Source: Haematococcus lacustris (taxonomy: Eukaryota > Chlorophyta > Chlorophyceae > Chlamydomonadales > Haematococcaceae). From it: a DNA stretch of 64,000 nt. Shown here one piece after another: positions 1 through 10,000 of this stretch. Position numbers and translations under genes: made by a program. The stretch is taken from assembly GCA_030144725.1 (NCBI GenBank), contig JASKMD010000024.1, positions 4,232,167 to 4,296,166 on the forward strand. The letters are read 5' to 3'. The notes beneath the pieces were generated by a model, which saw only the letters and a list, made by a program, of their open reading frames with translations, was not told the DNA's origin and made no database searches. The number at the start of each line of letters is the position of its first letter. The first letter of the stretch is position 1.

Positions 1-245
1 CCGAGAAAATCGCGATATTTTTCACTAAGCATTCGTAGAGTTACACCGTGCCAATACGCGCGTTGGAACAAGCGCGACAACATGAGGGAGCGTACGAAAA
101 GAAATCCGAAACCAAGGGGTCGACATGTGGGGTCAAGAGAGTCTTCCGAGTCGCGATATTTCTATAAGCCGAGAGTTACACCGCTACGGGTAGAATAGGC
201 GAAACCGAGGGAGGTTTGTGACCGAAAGGGGCGAATGTGGCTAAC
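1..245. repeat. Degenerate subtelomeric direct repeat
   Basis: A motif with GCGATATTT followed by AGAGTTACACCG occurs near 10-48 and again near 150-186, a period of about 145 bp. A block with ACAAGCGCGACAACATGAGG (about 68-87) recurs at about 934-953, beyond the 45-bp array. No gene is seen. Confidence 0.6.
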
Positions 246-920
246 GAGCCAGTTTTGTCACCGCACGGGGACAGAATATGGCTGTAAGCCGAGCCAGTTT
301 TGTCACCGCACGGGGACAGAATATGGCTGTAAGCCGAGCCAGTTTTGTCACCGCACGGGGACAGAATATGGCTGTAAGCCGAGCCAGTTTTGTCACCGCA
401 CGGGGACAGAATATGGCTGTAAGCCGAGCCAGTTTTGTCACCGCACGGGGACAGAATATGGCTGTAAGCCGAGCCAGTTTTGTCACCGCACGGGGACAGA
501 ATATGGCTGTAAGCCGAGCCAGTTTTGTCACCGCACGGGGACAGAATATGGCTGTAAGCCGAGCCAGTTTTGTCACCGCACGGGGACAGAATATGGCTGT
601 AAGCCGAGCCAGTTTTGTCACCGCACGGGGACAGAATATGCGTGTAAGCCGAGCCAGTTTTGTCACCGCACGGGGACAGAATATGGCTGTAAGCCGAGCC
701 AGTTTTGTCACCGCACGGGGACAGAATATGGCTGTAAGCCGAGCCAGTTTTGTCACCGCACGGGGACAGAATATGGCTGTAAGCCGAGCCAGTTTTGTCA
801 CCGCACGGGGACAGAATATGGCTGTAAGCCGAGCCAGTTTTGTCACCGCACGGGGACAGAATATGGCTGTAAGCCGAGCCAGTTTTGTCACCGCACGGGG
901 ACAGAATATGGCTGTAAGCT
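246..920. repeat. 45-bp tandem array, about 15 copies
   Basis: About fifteen head-to-tail copies of a 45-bp unit that starts GAGCCAGTTTTGTCACCGCA and ends GGCTGTAAGCC. Copies are virtually identical; one near 640 reads CGTGTAAGCC instead of GGCTGTAAGCC. Because 45 is a multiple of three and the unit lacks stops in several frames, long spurious reading frames appear on both strands. These are not taken as genes: no non-repeat coding sequence is attached. The array separates two copies of the same flanking block, which suggests it expanded inside a larger subtelomeric repeat. Confidence 0.95.
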
Positions 921-1009
921 CGTTAGAACAAGCGCGACAACATGAGGGAGCGTATTGAAAATGAAAATCAGAAATGAAGGGGTCGACATGTCCGGGTCTA
1001 GCTTGCACC

Positions 1010-1730
1010 TTACTTGAACCGTTTAACTAAGCTGAACCTCACATGAGTGCAAGGGCTTCGCGGTAGGACTACCTATTGTAAGCTTGAGAAGTTAGGAGTA
1101 GAATTGGATTTCTTGCAAGCATGAAGTGACATGGAAATAATTGGGTTGGACAATTGTTGTTGACAACCGGTTAAACAACGAGTCCAACTCTAGTTTGCGC
1201 ACACAACAACTACGAGCGGGACGCTCGACACTACTCGCGACTAAACATCGATGCCTTGTGAACTCGCGCAACTTAGAGCGACCTTCACGCCATGCTGATG
1301 AGCGGTGCGAGCCTGGCGTTGCAATTTAGTTGCTCGGAATGCCTAATATCTGTCCTTGGAAGGCACAATGCCTGCCTCGAATAGCACGCATAGCAAGGTT
1401 GACATAGGGCTCGCCTAAGCAAACGGCTCTATCCCACGCCTACGACATGGTTAGTCGTCGTAATTTGTTGCCCCTACACGCAGGATTTCTGACCACGCGA
1501 GGCAAGTATGTAACGACGAAGCTCAAGGACAGCAGAATGGTTGGCGTGGAGCTGAGCTAGGCGCGGGGTAGGGCAGCATGGTGAGTTGATTAGGTTGCCA
1601 TGCATTTTTATGTGGTGACGAAGGGCCGTAACTATTTTATTGTGTGCTTGTGCATGCAGGCCTCTTAACCACAACACTCACAAAAGACACAACAAGTGAG
1701 ACAACCTCTTGGCCAGCCTTCAGGTTAGGC
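1010..1730. other. Subtelomeric spacer, no gene seen
   Basis: About 700 bp of mostly unique sequence between the 45-bp array and the next repeat fields. Only short reading frames are present on either strand. No family, tRNA or structured RNA was recognised. Confidence 0.5.
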
Positions 1731-1734
1731 CGGC

Positions 1735-1833
1735 CTTGTACGCCAATCGCAACACCTTGTACACCAATTGCAACACCTTGTATACCAATCGCAACACATT
1801 GTACGCCAATTGCAACACCTTGTACACCTTGGA
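1735..1833. repeat. About 20-bp tandem repeat, ACACCTTGTAC type
   Basis: Four to five imperfect copies of a roughly 20-bp unit alternating GCCAATCGCAACACCTTGTA and ACCAATTGCAACACCTTGTA. The same words recur inside the longer repeat at 2400-2790. Confidence 0.8.
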
Positions 1834-2150
1834 CTGGCCTACCATGACGCACCCCATGCGCTTTGCCTTACCATGCAGGCCGGTGAGGCAGGCAAAGAAC
1901 AACCATCCCACTACACGCCAACAGCGCATGCTGTAGCCACGCATGACTGGCCTGCCATGACGCAACCCCATGCTCTTCGCCCCACTACGCAGACTGGTGA
2001 GGCAAACCGAGCACAACCAGCCCACCACACTCCAGCAGCGCATGCTCCAGCCACGCATGACTGGCCTGCCATGATGCAACCCCATGCGCTTTGCCCCACC
2101 ACGCAGGCTGGTGAGGCAGGCGGAGTTCAACCAGCCCACAACACGCCACA
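1834..2150. repeat. About 114-bp tandem repeat, 2.8 copies
   Basis: Three successive blocks begin with GACTGGCCTGCCATGA (or a close variant) near 1834, 1945 and 2059, and share the downstream words ACGCAGGCTGGTGAGGCA and CAGCGCATGCTCCAGCCACG. They are diverged from one another, so the array is older than the 45-bp one. Confidence 0.75.
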
Positions 2151-2154
2151 ACCC

Positions 2155-2795
2155 TACCTTACCTCCCGTCTTGTACCTTACCCCCCAAACTTGTACCCTA
2201 CCCCCCCATCTTGTACCCTACCCCCCAATCTTGTACTGTACCTCCCCATCTTGTACCCTACCCCCCATCTTGTACCTTACCCCCCAATCTTGTACCTTAC
2301 CCTCCCCATCTTGTACCTTACCCCCCAATCTTGTACCTTACCCTCCCCATCTTGTACCTTACCCTCCCCATCTTGTACCTTACCCCCCAAACTGCCAAAT
2401 GCCAATTGCAACACCTTGGAAGCCAATTGCAACACCTTGTACCTTACCCTCCCCATCGTGTACCTTACCCCCCAAACTGCCAAATGCCAATTGCAACACC
2501 TTGGAAGCCAATTGCAACACCTTGTACCTTACCCTCCCCATCTTGTACCTTACCCCCCAAACTGCCAAATGCCAATTGCAACACCTTGGAAGCCAATTGC
2601 TACACCTTGTACCTTACCCTCCCCATCGTGTACCTTACCCCCCAAACTGCCAAATGCCAATTGCAACACCTTGGAAGCCAATTGCAACACCTTGTACCTT
2701 ACCCTCCCCATCTTGTACCTTACCCCCCAAACTGCCAAATGCCAAACGCAACACCTTGGAAGCCAATTGCAACACCTTGTATGGCAAGTGCCAAT
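2155..2795. repeat. Compound TTGTACCTTACC minisatellite
   Basis: Short pyrimidine-rich units (TTGTACCTTACCCCCCAATC and variants, about 20 bp) run to about 2390. They then join a higher-order unit of about 100 bp that adds AACTGCCAAATGCCAATTGC and two CAACACCTTG words, repeated about four times to 2795. No stops occur in several frames, but the translated products are simple repeats and are not called as genes. Confidence 0.85.
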
Positions 2796-3034
2796 TGGAA
2801 CTACCATGCTAGCCTTTGGCTGCCACCCCAATGCCACTGCAGTCAGAAGTGATGCCACAGCATGGTGAGTGAGTGTACACCTTAGCTGCTTCACTGCAGA
2901 TCTTATGCTTTCAAGTATTGCACATGGCAATTGTGATGTGTGGTTGCAGATCAAATCCGTGCAAGTGACGATGCATCGGTTCGTCACAAGCTCCTGGTGG
3001 CAAGATGCGCCTATTGATTGTGCACATGGCTTGG

Positions 3035-3190
3035 TTCTCCACAGTGACAAAATATGCCAAGGAGCCGAGCCAGCCTAGACACTTCCACAGTGACAGAATA
3101 TGCCAAGGAGCCGAGCCAGCGTTGTCACTCCACAGTGACAGAATAGTGCCTAAGGAATGTAAAAGTAAAACAGTGACAGATATGCGGCGT
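3035..3190. repeat. Diverged relatives of the 45-bp unit
   Basis: Three decayed copies contain GAGCCGAGCCAG, TTGTCAC and CAGTGACAGAATATGCCAAG. They align with the unit of the 246-920 array (GAGCCAG, TTGTCACCG, GACAGAATATGGC). This links the two ends of the subtelomere. Confidence 0.6.
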
Positions 3191-3221
3191 TGTCACGGGG
3201 TACCCCGCACAAAATGGCGAA

Positions 3222-3676
3222 GCCGAGCACTAGCTGCACAGCACTAGCTGGACTAGCACTAGGCTGTGCCTAGCACTAGCTGGCTAGCACTAGCTGGCTA
3301 GCACTAGCTGGCTAGCACTAGCTGGCTAGCACTAGCTGGCTAGCACTAGCTGGCTAGCAGCTAGCTGGCGAGCACTAGCTGGCGAGCACTAGCTGGCTAG
3401 CACTAGCTGGCGAGCACTAGCTGAGCGAGCACTAGCTGGCTAGCACTAGCTGGCTAGCACTAGCTGGCTAGCACTAGCTGGCTACCGCACTAGCTGGCTA
3501 GCACTAGCTGGCTAGCACTAGCCGGCTAGCACTAGCTCGGCGACGCACTAGCTGGCTAGCACTAGCTGGCTAGCACTAGCTGGCGAGCACTAGCTGGCGA
3601 GCACAGCTGGCAGCACTAGCTGGACTAGCACTAGCTGAGCGAGCACTATCTGGCTACGCACGTAGCTGGCCGAGCA
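3222..3676. repeat. 14-bp tandem array, GCACTAGCTGGCTA
   Basis: About thirty copies of a 14-bp unit, GCACTAGCTGGCTA, with variants ending GGCGA. Many copies overlap the palindromes CTAG and AGCT, so the strand can fold into serial hairpins. Confidence 0.9.
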
Positions 3677-3677
3677 C

Positions 3678-3918
3678 AGGGTACCCCGCACGAAGTACCC
3701 CAGCACGAAGTACCTCCGCACGAAGTACCCGCACGAAGTACCCCGCACGGGGTACCCGCACACGAAGTACCCCGCACGAAGTACCCCGCACGAGGTACCC
3801 GCACGAAGTACCAGCACGAAGTACCCCGCACGAAGTACCCCGCACGAAGTACCCCGCACGAAGTACCCCGCACGAAGTACCTTGCACGAAGTACCCCGCA
3901 CGAAGAACCCCGCACGAA
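3678..3918. repeat. 14-bp tandem array, GCACGAAGTACCCC
   Basis: About sixteen copies of GCACGAAGTACCCC with small indels, following directly on the GCACTAGCTGGCTA array. Both units have 14 bp and begin GCAC, which suggests the second arose from the first or by a shared slippage register. Confidence 0.9.
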
Positions 3919-4097
3919 CTACCCTACATGTACGTTACGATCGCGTGGCCACCCTACGAGCAAACAAGAGGCAAGTCACAAACGAACGGTCAAGCGGCCA
4001 AACGGGCGGCGCGGTCAGGCGGGCGAGGCGCGCGCATGCATCATCCCAACCCCCCTTGAGAAAAGGATGTATCACTAAGGTGGGTGTAGTCACACAC
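3919..4097. other. Junction between subtelomere and telomere
   Basis: About 180 bp of unique, GC-rich sequence between the last 14-bp array and the first TTAGGG. No coding content was recognised. Confidence 0.6.
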
Positions 4098-7000
4098 GGG
4101 TTAGGGTTAGGGTTAGGGTTAGGGTTAGGGTTAGGGTTAGGGTTAGGGTTAGGGTTAGGGTTAGGGTTAGGGTTAGGGTTAGGGTTAGGGTTAGGGTTAG
4201 GGTTAGGGTTAGGGTTAGGGTTAGGGTTAGGGTTAGGGTTAGGGTTAGGGTTAGGGTTAGGGTTAGGGTTAGGGTTAGGGTTAGGGTTAGGGTTAGGGTT
4301 AGGGTTAGGGTTAGGGTTAGGGTTAGGGTTAGGGTTAGGGTTAGGGTTAGGGTTAGGGTTAGGGTTAGGGTTAGGGTTAGGGTTAGGGTTAGGGTTAGGG
4401 TTAGGGTTAGGGTTAGGGTTAGGGTTAGGGTTAGGGTTAGGGTTAGGGTTAGGGTTAGGGTTAGGGTTAGGGTTAGGGTTAGGGTTAGGGTTAGGGTTAG
4501 GGTTAGGGTTAGGGTTAGGGTTAGGGTTAGGGTTAGGGTTAGGGTTAGGGTTAGGGTTAGGGTTAGGGTTAGGGTTAGGGTTAGGGTTAGGGTTAGGGTT
4601 AGGGTTAGGGTTAGGGTTAGGGTTAGGGTTAGGGTTAGGGTTAGGGTTAGGGTTAGGGTTAGGGTTAGGGTTAGGGTTAGGGTTAGGGTTAGGGTTAGGG
4701 TTAGGGTTAGGGTTAGGGTTAGGGTTAGGGTTAGGGTTAGGGTTAGGGTTAGGGTTAGGGTTAGGGTTAGGGTTAGGGTTAGGGTTAGGGTTAGGGTTAG
4801 GGTTAGGGTTAGGGTTAGGGTTAGGGTTAGGGTTAGGGTTAGGGTTAGGGTTAGGGTTAGGGTTAGGGTTAGGGTTAGGGTTAGGGTTAGGGTTAGGGTT
4901 AGGGTTAGGGTTAGGGTTAGGGTTAGGGTTAGGGTTAGGGTTAGGGTTAGGGTTAGGGTTAGGGTTAGGGTTAGGGTTAGGGTTAGGGTTAGGGTTAGGG
5001 TTAGGGTTAGGGTTAGGGTTAGGGTTAGGGTTAGGGTTAGGGTTAGGGTTAGGGTTAGGGTTAGGGTTAGGGTTAGGGTTAGGGTTAGGGTTAGGGTTAG
5101 GGTTAGGGTTAGGGTTAGGGTTAGGGTTAGGGTTAGGGTTAGGGTTAGGGTTAGGGTTAGGGTTAGGGTTAGGGTTAGGGTTAGGGTTAGGGTTAGGGTT
5201 AGGGTTAGGGTTAGGGTTAGGGTTAGGGTTAGGGTTAGGGTTAGGGTTAGGGTTAGGGTTAGGGTTAGGGTTAGGGTTAGGGTTAGGGTTAGGGTTAGGG
5301 TTAGGGTTAGGGTTAGGGTTAGGGTTAGGGTTAGGGTTAGGGTTAGGGTTAGGGTTAGGGTTAGGGTTAGGGTTAGGGTTAGGGTTAGGGTTAGGGTTAG
5401 GGTTAGGGTTAGGGTTAGGGTTAGGGTTAGGGTTAGGGTTAGGGTTAGGGTTAGGGTTAGGGTTAGGGTTAGGGTTAGGGTTAGGGTTAGGGTTAGGGTT
5501 AGGGTTAGGGTTAGGGTTAGGGTTAGGGTTAGGGTTAGGGTTAGGGTTAGGGTTAGGGTTAGGGTTAGGGTTAGGGTTAGGGTTAGGGTTAGGGTTAGGG
5601 TTAGGGTTAGGGTTAGGGTTAGGGTTAGGGTTAGGGTTAGGGTTAGGGTTAGGGTTAGGGTTAGGGTTAGGGTTAGGGTTAGGGTTAGGGTTAGGGTTAG
5701 GGTTAGGGTTAGGGTTAGGGTTAGGGTTAGGGTTAGGGTTAGGGTTAGGGTTAGGGTTAGGGTTAGGGTTAGGGTTAGGGTTAGGGTTAGGGTTAGGGTT
5801 AGGGTTAGGGTTAGGGTTAGGGTTAGGGTTAGGGTTAGGGTTAGGGTTAGGGTTAGGGTTAGGGTTAGGGTTAGGGTTAGGGTTAGGGTTAGGGTTAGGG
5901 TTAGGGTTAGGGTTAGGGTTAGGGTTAGGGTTAGGGTTAGGGTTAGGGTTAGGGTTAGGGTTAGGGTTAGGGTTAGGGTTAGGGTTAGGGTTAGGGTTAG
6001 GGTTAGGGTTAGGGTTAGGGTTAGGGTTAGGGTTAGGGTTAGGGTTAGGGTTAGGGTTAGGGTTAGGGTTAGGGTTAGGGTTAGGGTTAGGGTTAGGGTT
6101 AGGGTTAGGGTTAGGGTTAGGGTTAGGGTTAGGGTTAGGGTTAGGGTTAGGGTTAGGGTTAGGGTTAGGGTTAGGGTTAGGGTTAGGGTTAGGGTTAGGG
6201 TTAGGGTTAGGGTTAGGGTTAGGGTTAGGGTTAGGGTTAGGGTTAGGGTTAGGGTTAGGGTTAGGGTTAGGGTTAGGGTTAGGGTTAGGGTTAGGGTTAG
6301 GGTTAGGGTTAGGGTTAGGGTTAGGGTTAGGGTTAGGGTTAGGGTTAGGGTTAGGGTTAGGGTTAGGGTTAGGGTTAGGGTTAGGGTTAGGGTTAGGGTT
6401 AGGGTTAGGGTTAGGGTTAGGGTTAGGGTTAGGGTTAGGGTTAGGGTTAGGGTTAGGGTTAGGGTTAGGGTTAGGGTTAGGGTTAGGGTTAGGGTTAGGG
6501 TTAGGGTTAGGGTTAGGGTTAGGGTTAGGGTTAGGGTTAGGGTTAGGGTTAGGGTTAGGGTTAGGGTTAGGGTTAGGGTTAGGGTTAGGGTTAGGGTTAG
6601 GGTTAGGGTTAGGGTTAGGGTTAGGGTTAGGGTTAGGGTTAGGGTTAGGGTTAGGGTTAGGGTTAGGGTTAGGGTTAGGGTTAGGGTTAGGGTTAGGGTT
6701 AGGGTTAGGGTTAGGGTTAGGGTTAGGGTTAGGGTTAGGGTTAGGGTTAGGGTTAGGGTTAGGGTTAGGGTTAGGGTTAGGGTTAGGGTTAGGGTTAGGG
6801 TTAGGGTTAGGGTTAGGGTTAGGGTTAGGGTTAGGGTTAGGGTTAGGGTTAGGGTTAGGGTTAGGGTTAGGGTTAGGGTTAGGGTTAGGGTTAGGGTTAG
6901 GGTTAGGGTTAGGGTTAGGGTTAGGGTTAGGGTTAGGGTTAGGGTTAGGGTTAGGGTTAGGGTTAGGGTTAGGGTTAGGGTTAGGGTTAGGGTTAGGGTT

Positions 7001-10000
7001 AGGGTTAGGGTTAGGGTTAGGGTTAGGGTTAGGGTTAGGGTTAGGGTTAGGGTTAGGGTTAGGGTTAGGGTTAGGGTTAGGGTTAGGGTTAGGGTTAGGG
7101 TTAGGGTTAGGGTTAGGGTTAGGGTTAGGGTTAGGGTTAGGGTTAGGGTTAGGGTTAGGGTTAGGGTTAGGGTTAGGGTTAGGGTTAGGGTTAGGGTTAG
7201 GGTTAGGGTTAGGGTTAGGGTTAGGGTTAGGGTTAGGGTTAGGGTTAGGGTTAGGGTTAGGGTTAGGGTTAGGGTTAGGGTTAGGGTTAGGGTTAGGGTT
7301 AGGGTTAGGGTTAGGGTTAGGGTTAGGGTTAGGGTTAGGGTTAGGGTTAGGGTTAGGGTTAGGGTTAGGGTTAGGGTTAGGGTTAGGGTTAGGGTTAGGG
7401 TTAGGGTTGGGTTAGGGTTAGGGTTAGGGTTAGGGTTAGGGTTAGGGTTAGGGTTAGGGTTAGGGTTAGGGTTAGGGTTAGGGTTAGGGTTAGGGTTAGG
7501 GTTAGGGTTAGGGTTAGGGTTAGGGTTAGGGTTAGGGTTAGGGTTAGGGTTAGGGTTAGGGTTAGGGTTAGGGTTAGGGTTAGGGTTAGGGTTAGGGTTA
7601 GGGTTAGGGTTAGGGTTAGGGTTAGGGTTAGGGTTAGGGTTAGGGTTAGGGTTAGGGTTAGGGTTAGGGTTAGGGTTAGGGTTAGGGTTAGGGTTAGGGT
7701 TAGGGTTAGGGTTAGGGTTAGGGTTAGGGTTAGGGTTAGGGTTAGGGTTAGGGTTAGGGTTAGGGTTAGGGTTAGGGTTAGGGTTAGGGTTAGGGTTAGG
7801 GTTAGGGTTAGGGTTAGGGTTAGGGTTAGGGTTAGGGTTAGGGTTAGGGTTAGGGTTAGGGTTAGGGTTAGGGTTAGGGTTAGGGTTAGGGTTAGGGTTA
7901 GGGTTAGGGTTAGGGTTAGGGTTAGGGTTAGGGTTAGGGTTAGGGTTAGGGTTAGGGTTAGGGTTAGGGTTAGGGTTAGGGTTAGGGTTAGGGTTAGGGT
8001 TAGGGTTAGGGTTAGGGTTAGGGTTAGGGTTAGGGTTAGGGTTAGGGTTAGGGTTAGGGTTAGGGTTAGGGTTAGGGTTAGGGTTAGGGTTAGGGTTAGG
8101 GTTAGGGTTAGGGTTAGGGTTAGGGTTAGGGTTAGGGTTAGGGTTAGGGTTAGGGTTAGGGTTAGGGTTAGGGTTAGGGTTAGGGTTAGGGTTAGGGTTA
8201 GGGTTAGGGTTAGGGTTAGGGTTAGGGTTAGGGTTAGGGTTAGGGTTAGGGTTAGGGTTAGGGTTAGGGTTAGGGTTAGGGTTAGGGTTAGGGTTAGGGT
8301 TAGGGTTAGGGTTAGGGTTAGGGTTAGGGTTAGGGTTAGGGTTAGGGTTAGGGTTAGGGTTAGGGTTAGGGTTAGGGTTAGGGTTAGGGTTAGGGTTAGG
8401 GTTAGGGTTAGGGTTAGGGTTAGGGTTAGGGTTAGGGTTAGGGTTAGGGTTAGGGTTAGGGTTAGGGTTAGGGTTAGGGTTAGGGTTAGGGTTAGGGTTA
8501 GGGTTAGGGTTAGGGTTAGGGTTAGGGTTAGGGTTAGGGTTAGGGTTAGGGTTAGGGTTAGGGTTAGGGTTAGGGTTAGGGTTAGGGTTAGGGTTAGGGT
8601 TAGGGTTAGGGTTAGGGTTAGGGTTAGGGTTAGGGTTAGGGTTAGGGTTAGGGTTAGGGTTAGGGTTAGGGTTAGGGTTAGGGTTAGGGTTAGGGTTAGG
8701 GTTAGGGTTAGGGTTAGGGTTAGGGTTAGGGTTAGGGTTAGGGTTAGGGTTAGGGTTAGGGTTAGGGTTAGGGTTAGGGTTAGGGTTAGGGTTAGGGTTA
8801 GGGTTAGGGTTAGGGTTAGGGTTAGGGTTAGGGTTAGGGTTAGGGTTAGGGTTAGGGTTAGGGTTAGGGTTAGGGTTAGGGTTAGGGTTAGGGTTAGGGT
8901 TAGGGTTAGGGTTAGGGTTAGGGTTAGGGTTAGGGTTAGGGTTAGGGTTAGGGTTAGGGTTAGGGTTAGGGTTAGGGTTAGGGTTAGGGTTAGGGTTAGG
9001 GTTAGGGTTAGGGTTAGGGTTAGGGTTAGGGTTAGGGTTAGGGTTAGGGTTAGGGTTAGGGTTAGGGTTAGGGTTAGGGTTAGGGTTAGGGTTAGGGTTA
9101 GGGTTAGGGTTAGGGTTAGGGTTAGGGTTAGGGTTAGGGTTAGGGTTAGGGTTAGGGTTAGGGTTAGGGTTAGGGTTAGGGTTAGGGTTAGGGTTAGGGT
9201 TAGGGTTAGGGTTAGGGTTAGGGTTAGGGTTAGGGTTAGGGTTAGGGTTAGGGTTAGGGTTAGGGTTAGGGTTAGGGTTAGGGTTAGGGTTAGGGTTAGG
9301 GTTAGGGTTAGGGTTAGGGTTAGGGTTAGGGTTAGGGTTAGGGTTAGGGTTAGGGTTAGGGTTAGGGTTAGGGTTAGGGTTAGGGTTAGGGTTAGGGTTA
9401 GGGTTAGGGTTAGGGTTAGGGTTAGGGTTAGGGTTAGGGTTAGGGTTAGGGTTAGGGTTAGGGTTAGGGTTAGGGTTAGGGTTAGGGTTAGGGTTAGGGT
9501 TAGGGTTAGGGTTAGGGTTAGGGTTAGGGTTAGGGTTAGGGTTAGGGTTAGGGTTAGGGTTAGGGTTAGGGTTAGGGTTAGGGTTAGGGTTAGGGTTAGG
9601 GTTAGGGTTAGGGTTAGGGTTAGGGTTAGGGTTAGGGTTAGGGTTAGGGTTAGGGTTAGGGTTAGGGTTAGGGTTAGGGTTAGGGTTAGGGTTAGGGTTA
9701 GGGTTAGGGTTAGGGTTAGGGTTAGGGTTAGGGTTAGGGTTAGGGTTAGGGTTAGGGTTAGGGTTAGGGTTAGGGTTAGGGTTAGGGTTAGGGTTAGGGT
9801 TAGGGTTAGGGTTAGGGTTAGGGTTAGGGTTAGGGTTAGGGTTAGGGTTAGGGTTAGGGTTAGGGTTAGGGTTAGGGTTAGGGTTAGGGTTAGGGTTAGG
9901 GTTAGGGTTAGGGTTAGGGTTAGGGTTAGGGTTAGGGTTAGGGTTAGGGTTAGGGTTAGGGTTAGGGTTAGGGTTAGGGTTAGGGTTAGGGTTAGGGTTA

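Noticed and set aside
246..920. CRISPR-like array
   Set aside because: The unit is a plain tandem repeat with no spacers, and the genome is eukaryotic.
235..1008. Overlapping frames on both strands across the 45-bp array
   Set aside because: They arise because the unit is a multiple of three without stops; there is no unique coding sequence or start context.
1768..2868. 366-codon Pro/Leu/Thr-rich frame
   Set aside because: It lies wholly in compound minisatellites and translates them in simple repeats.
3882..7415. 1,177-codon open frame of Leu-Gly repeats
   Set aside because: It is the translation of TTAGGG telomere repeats.
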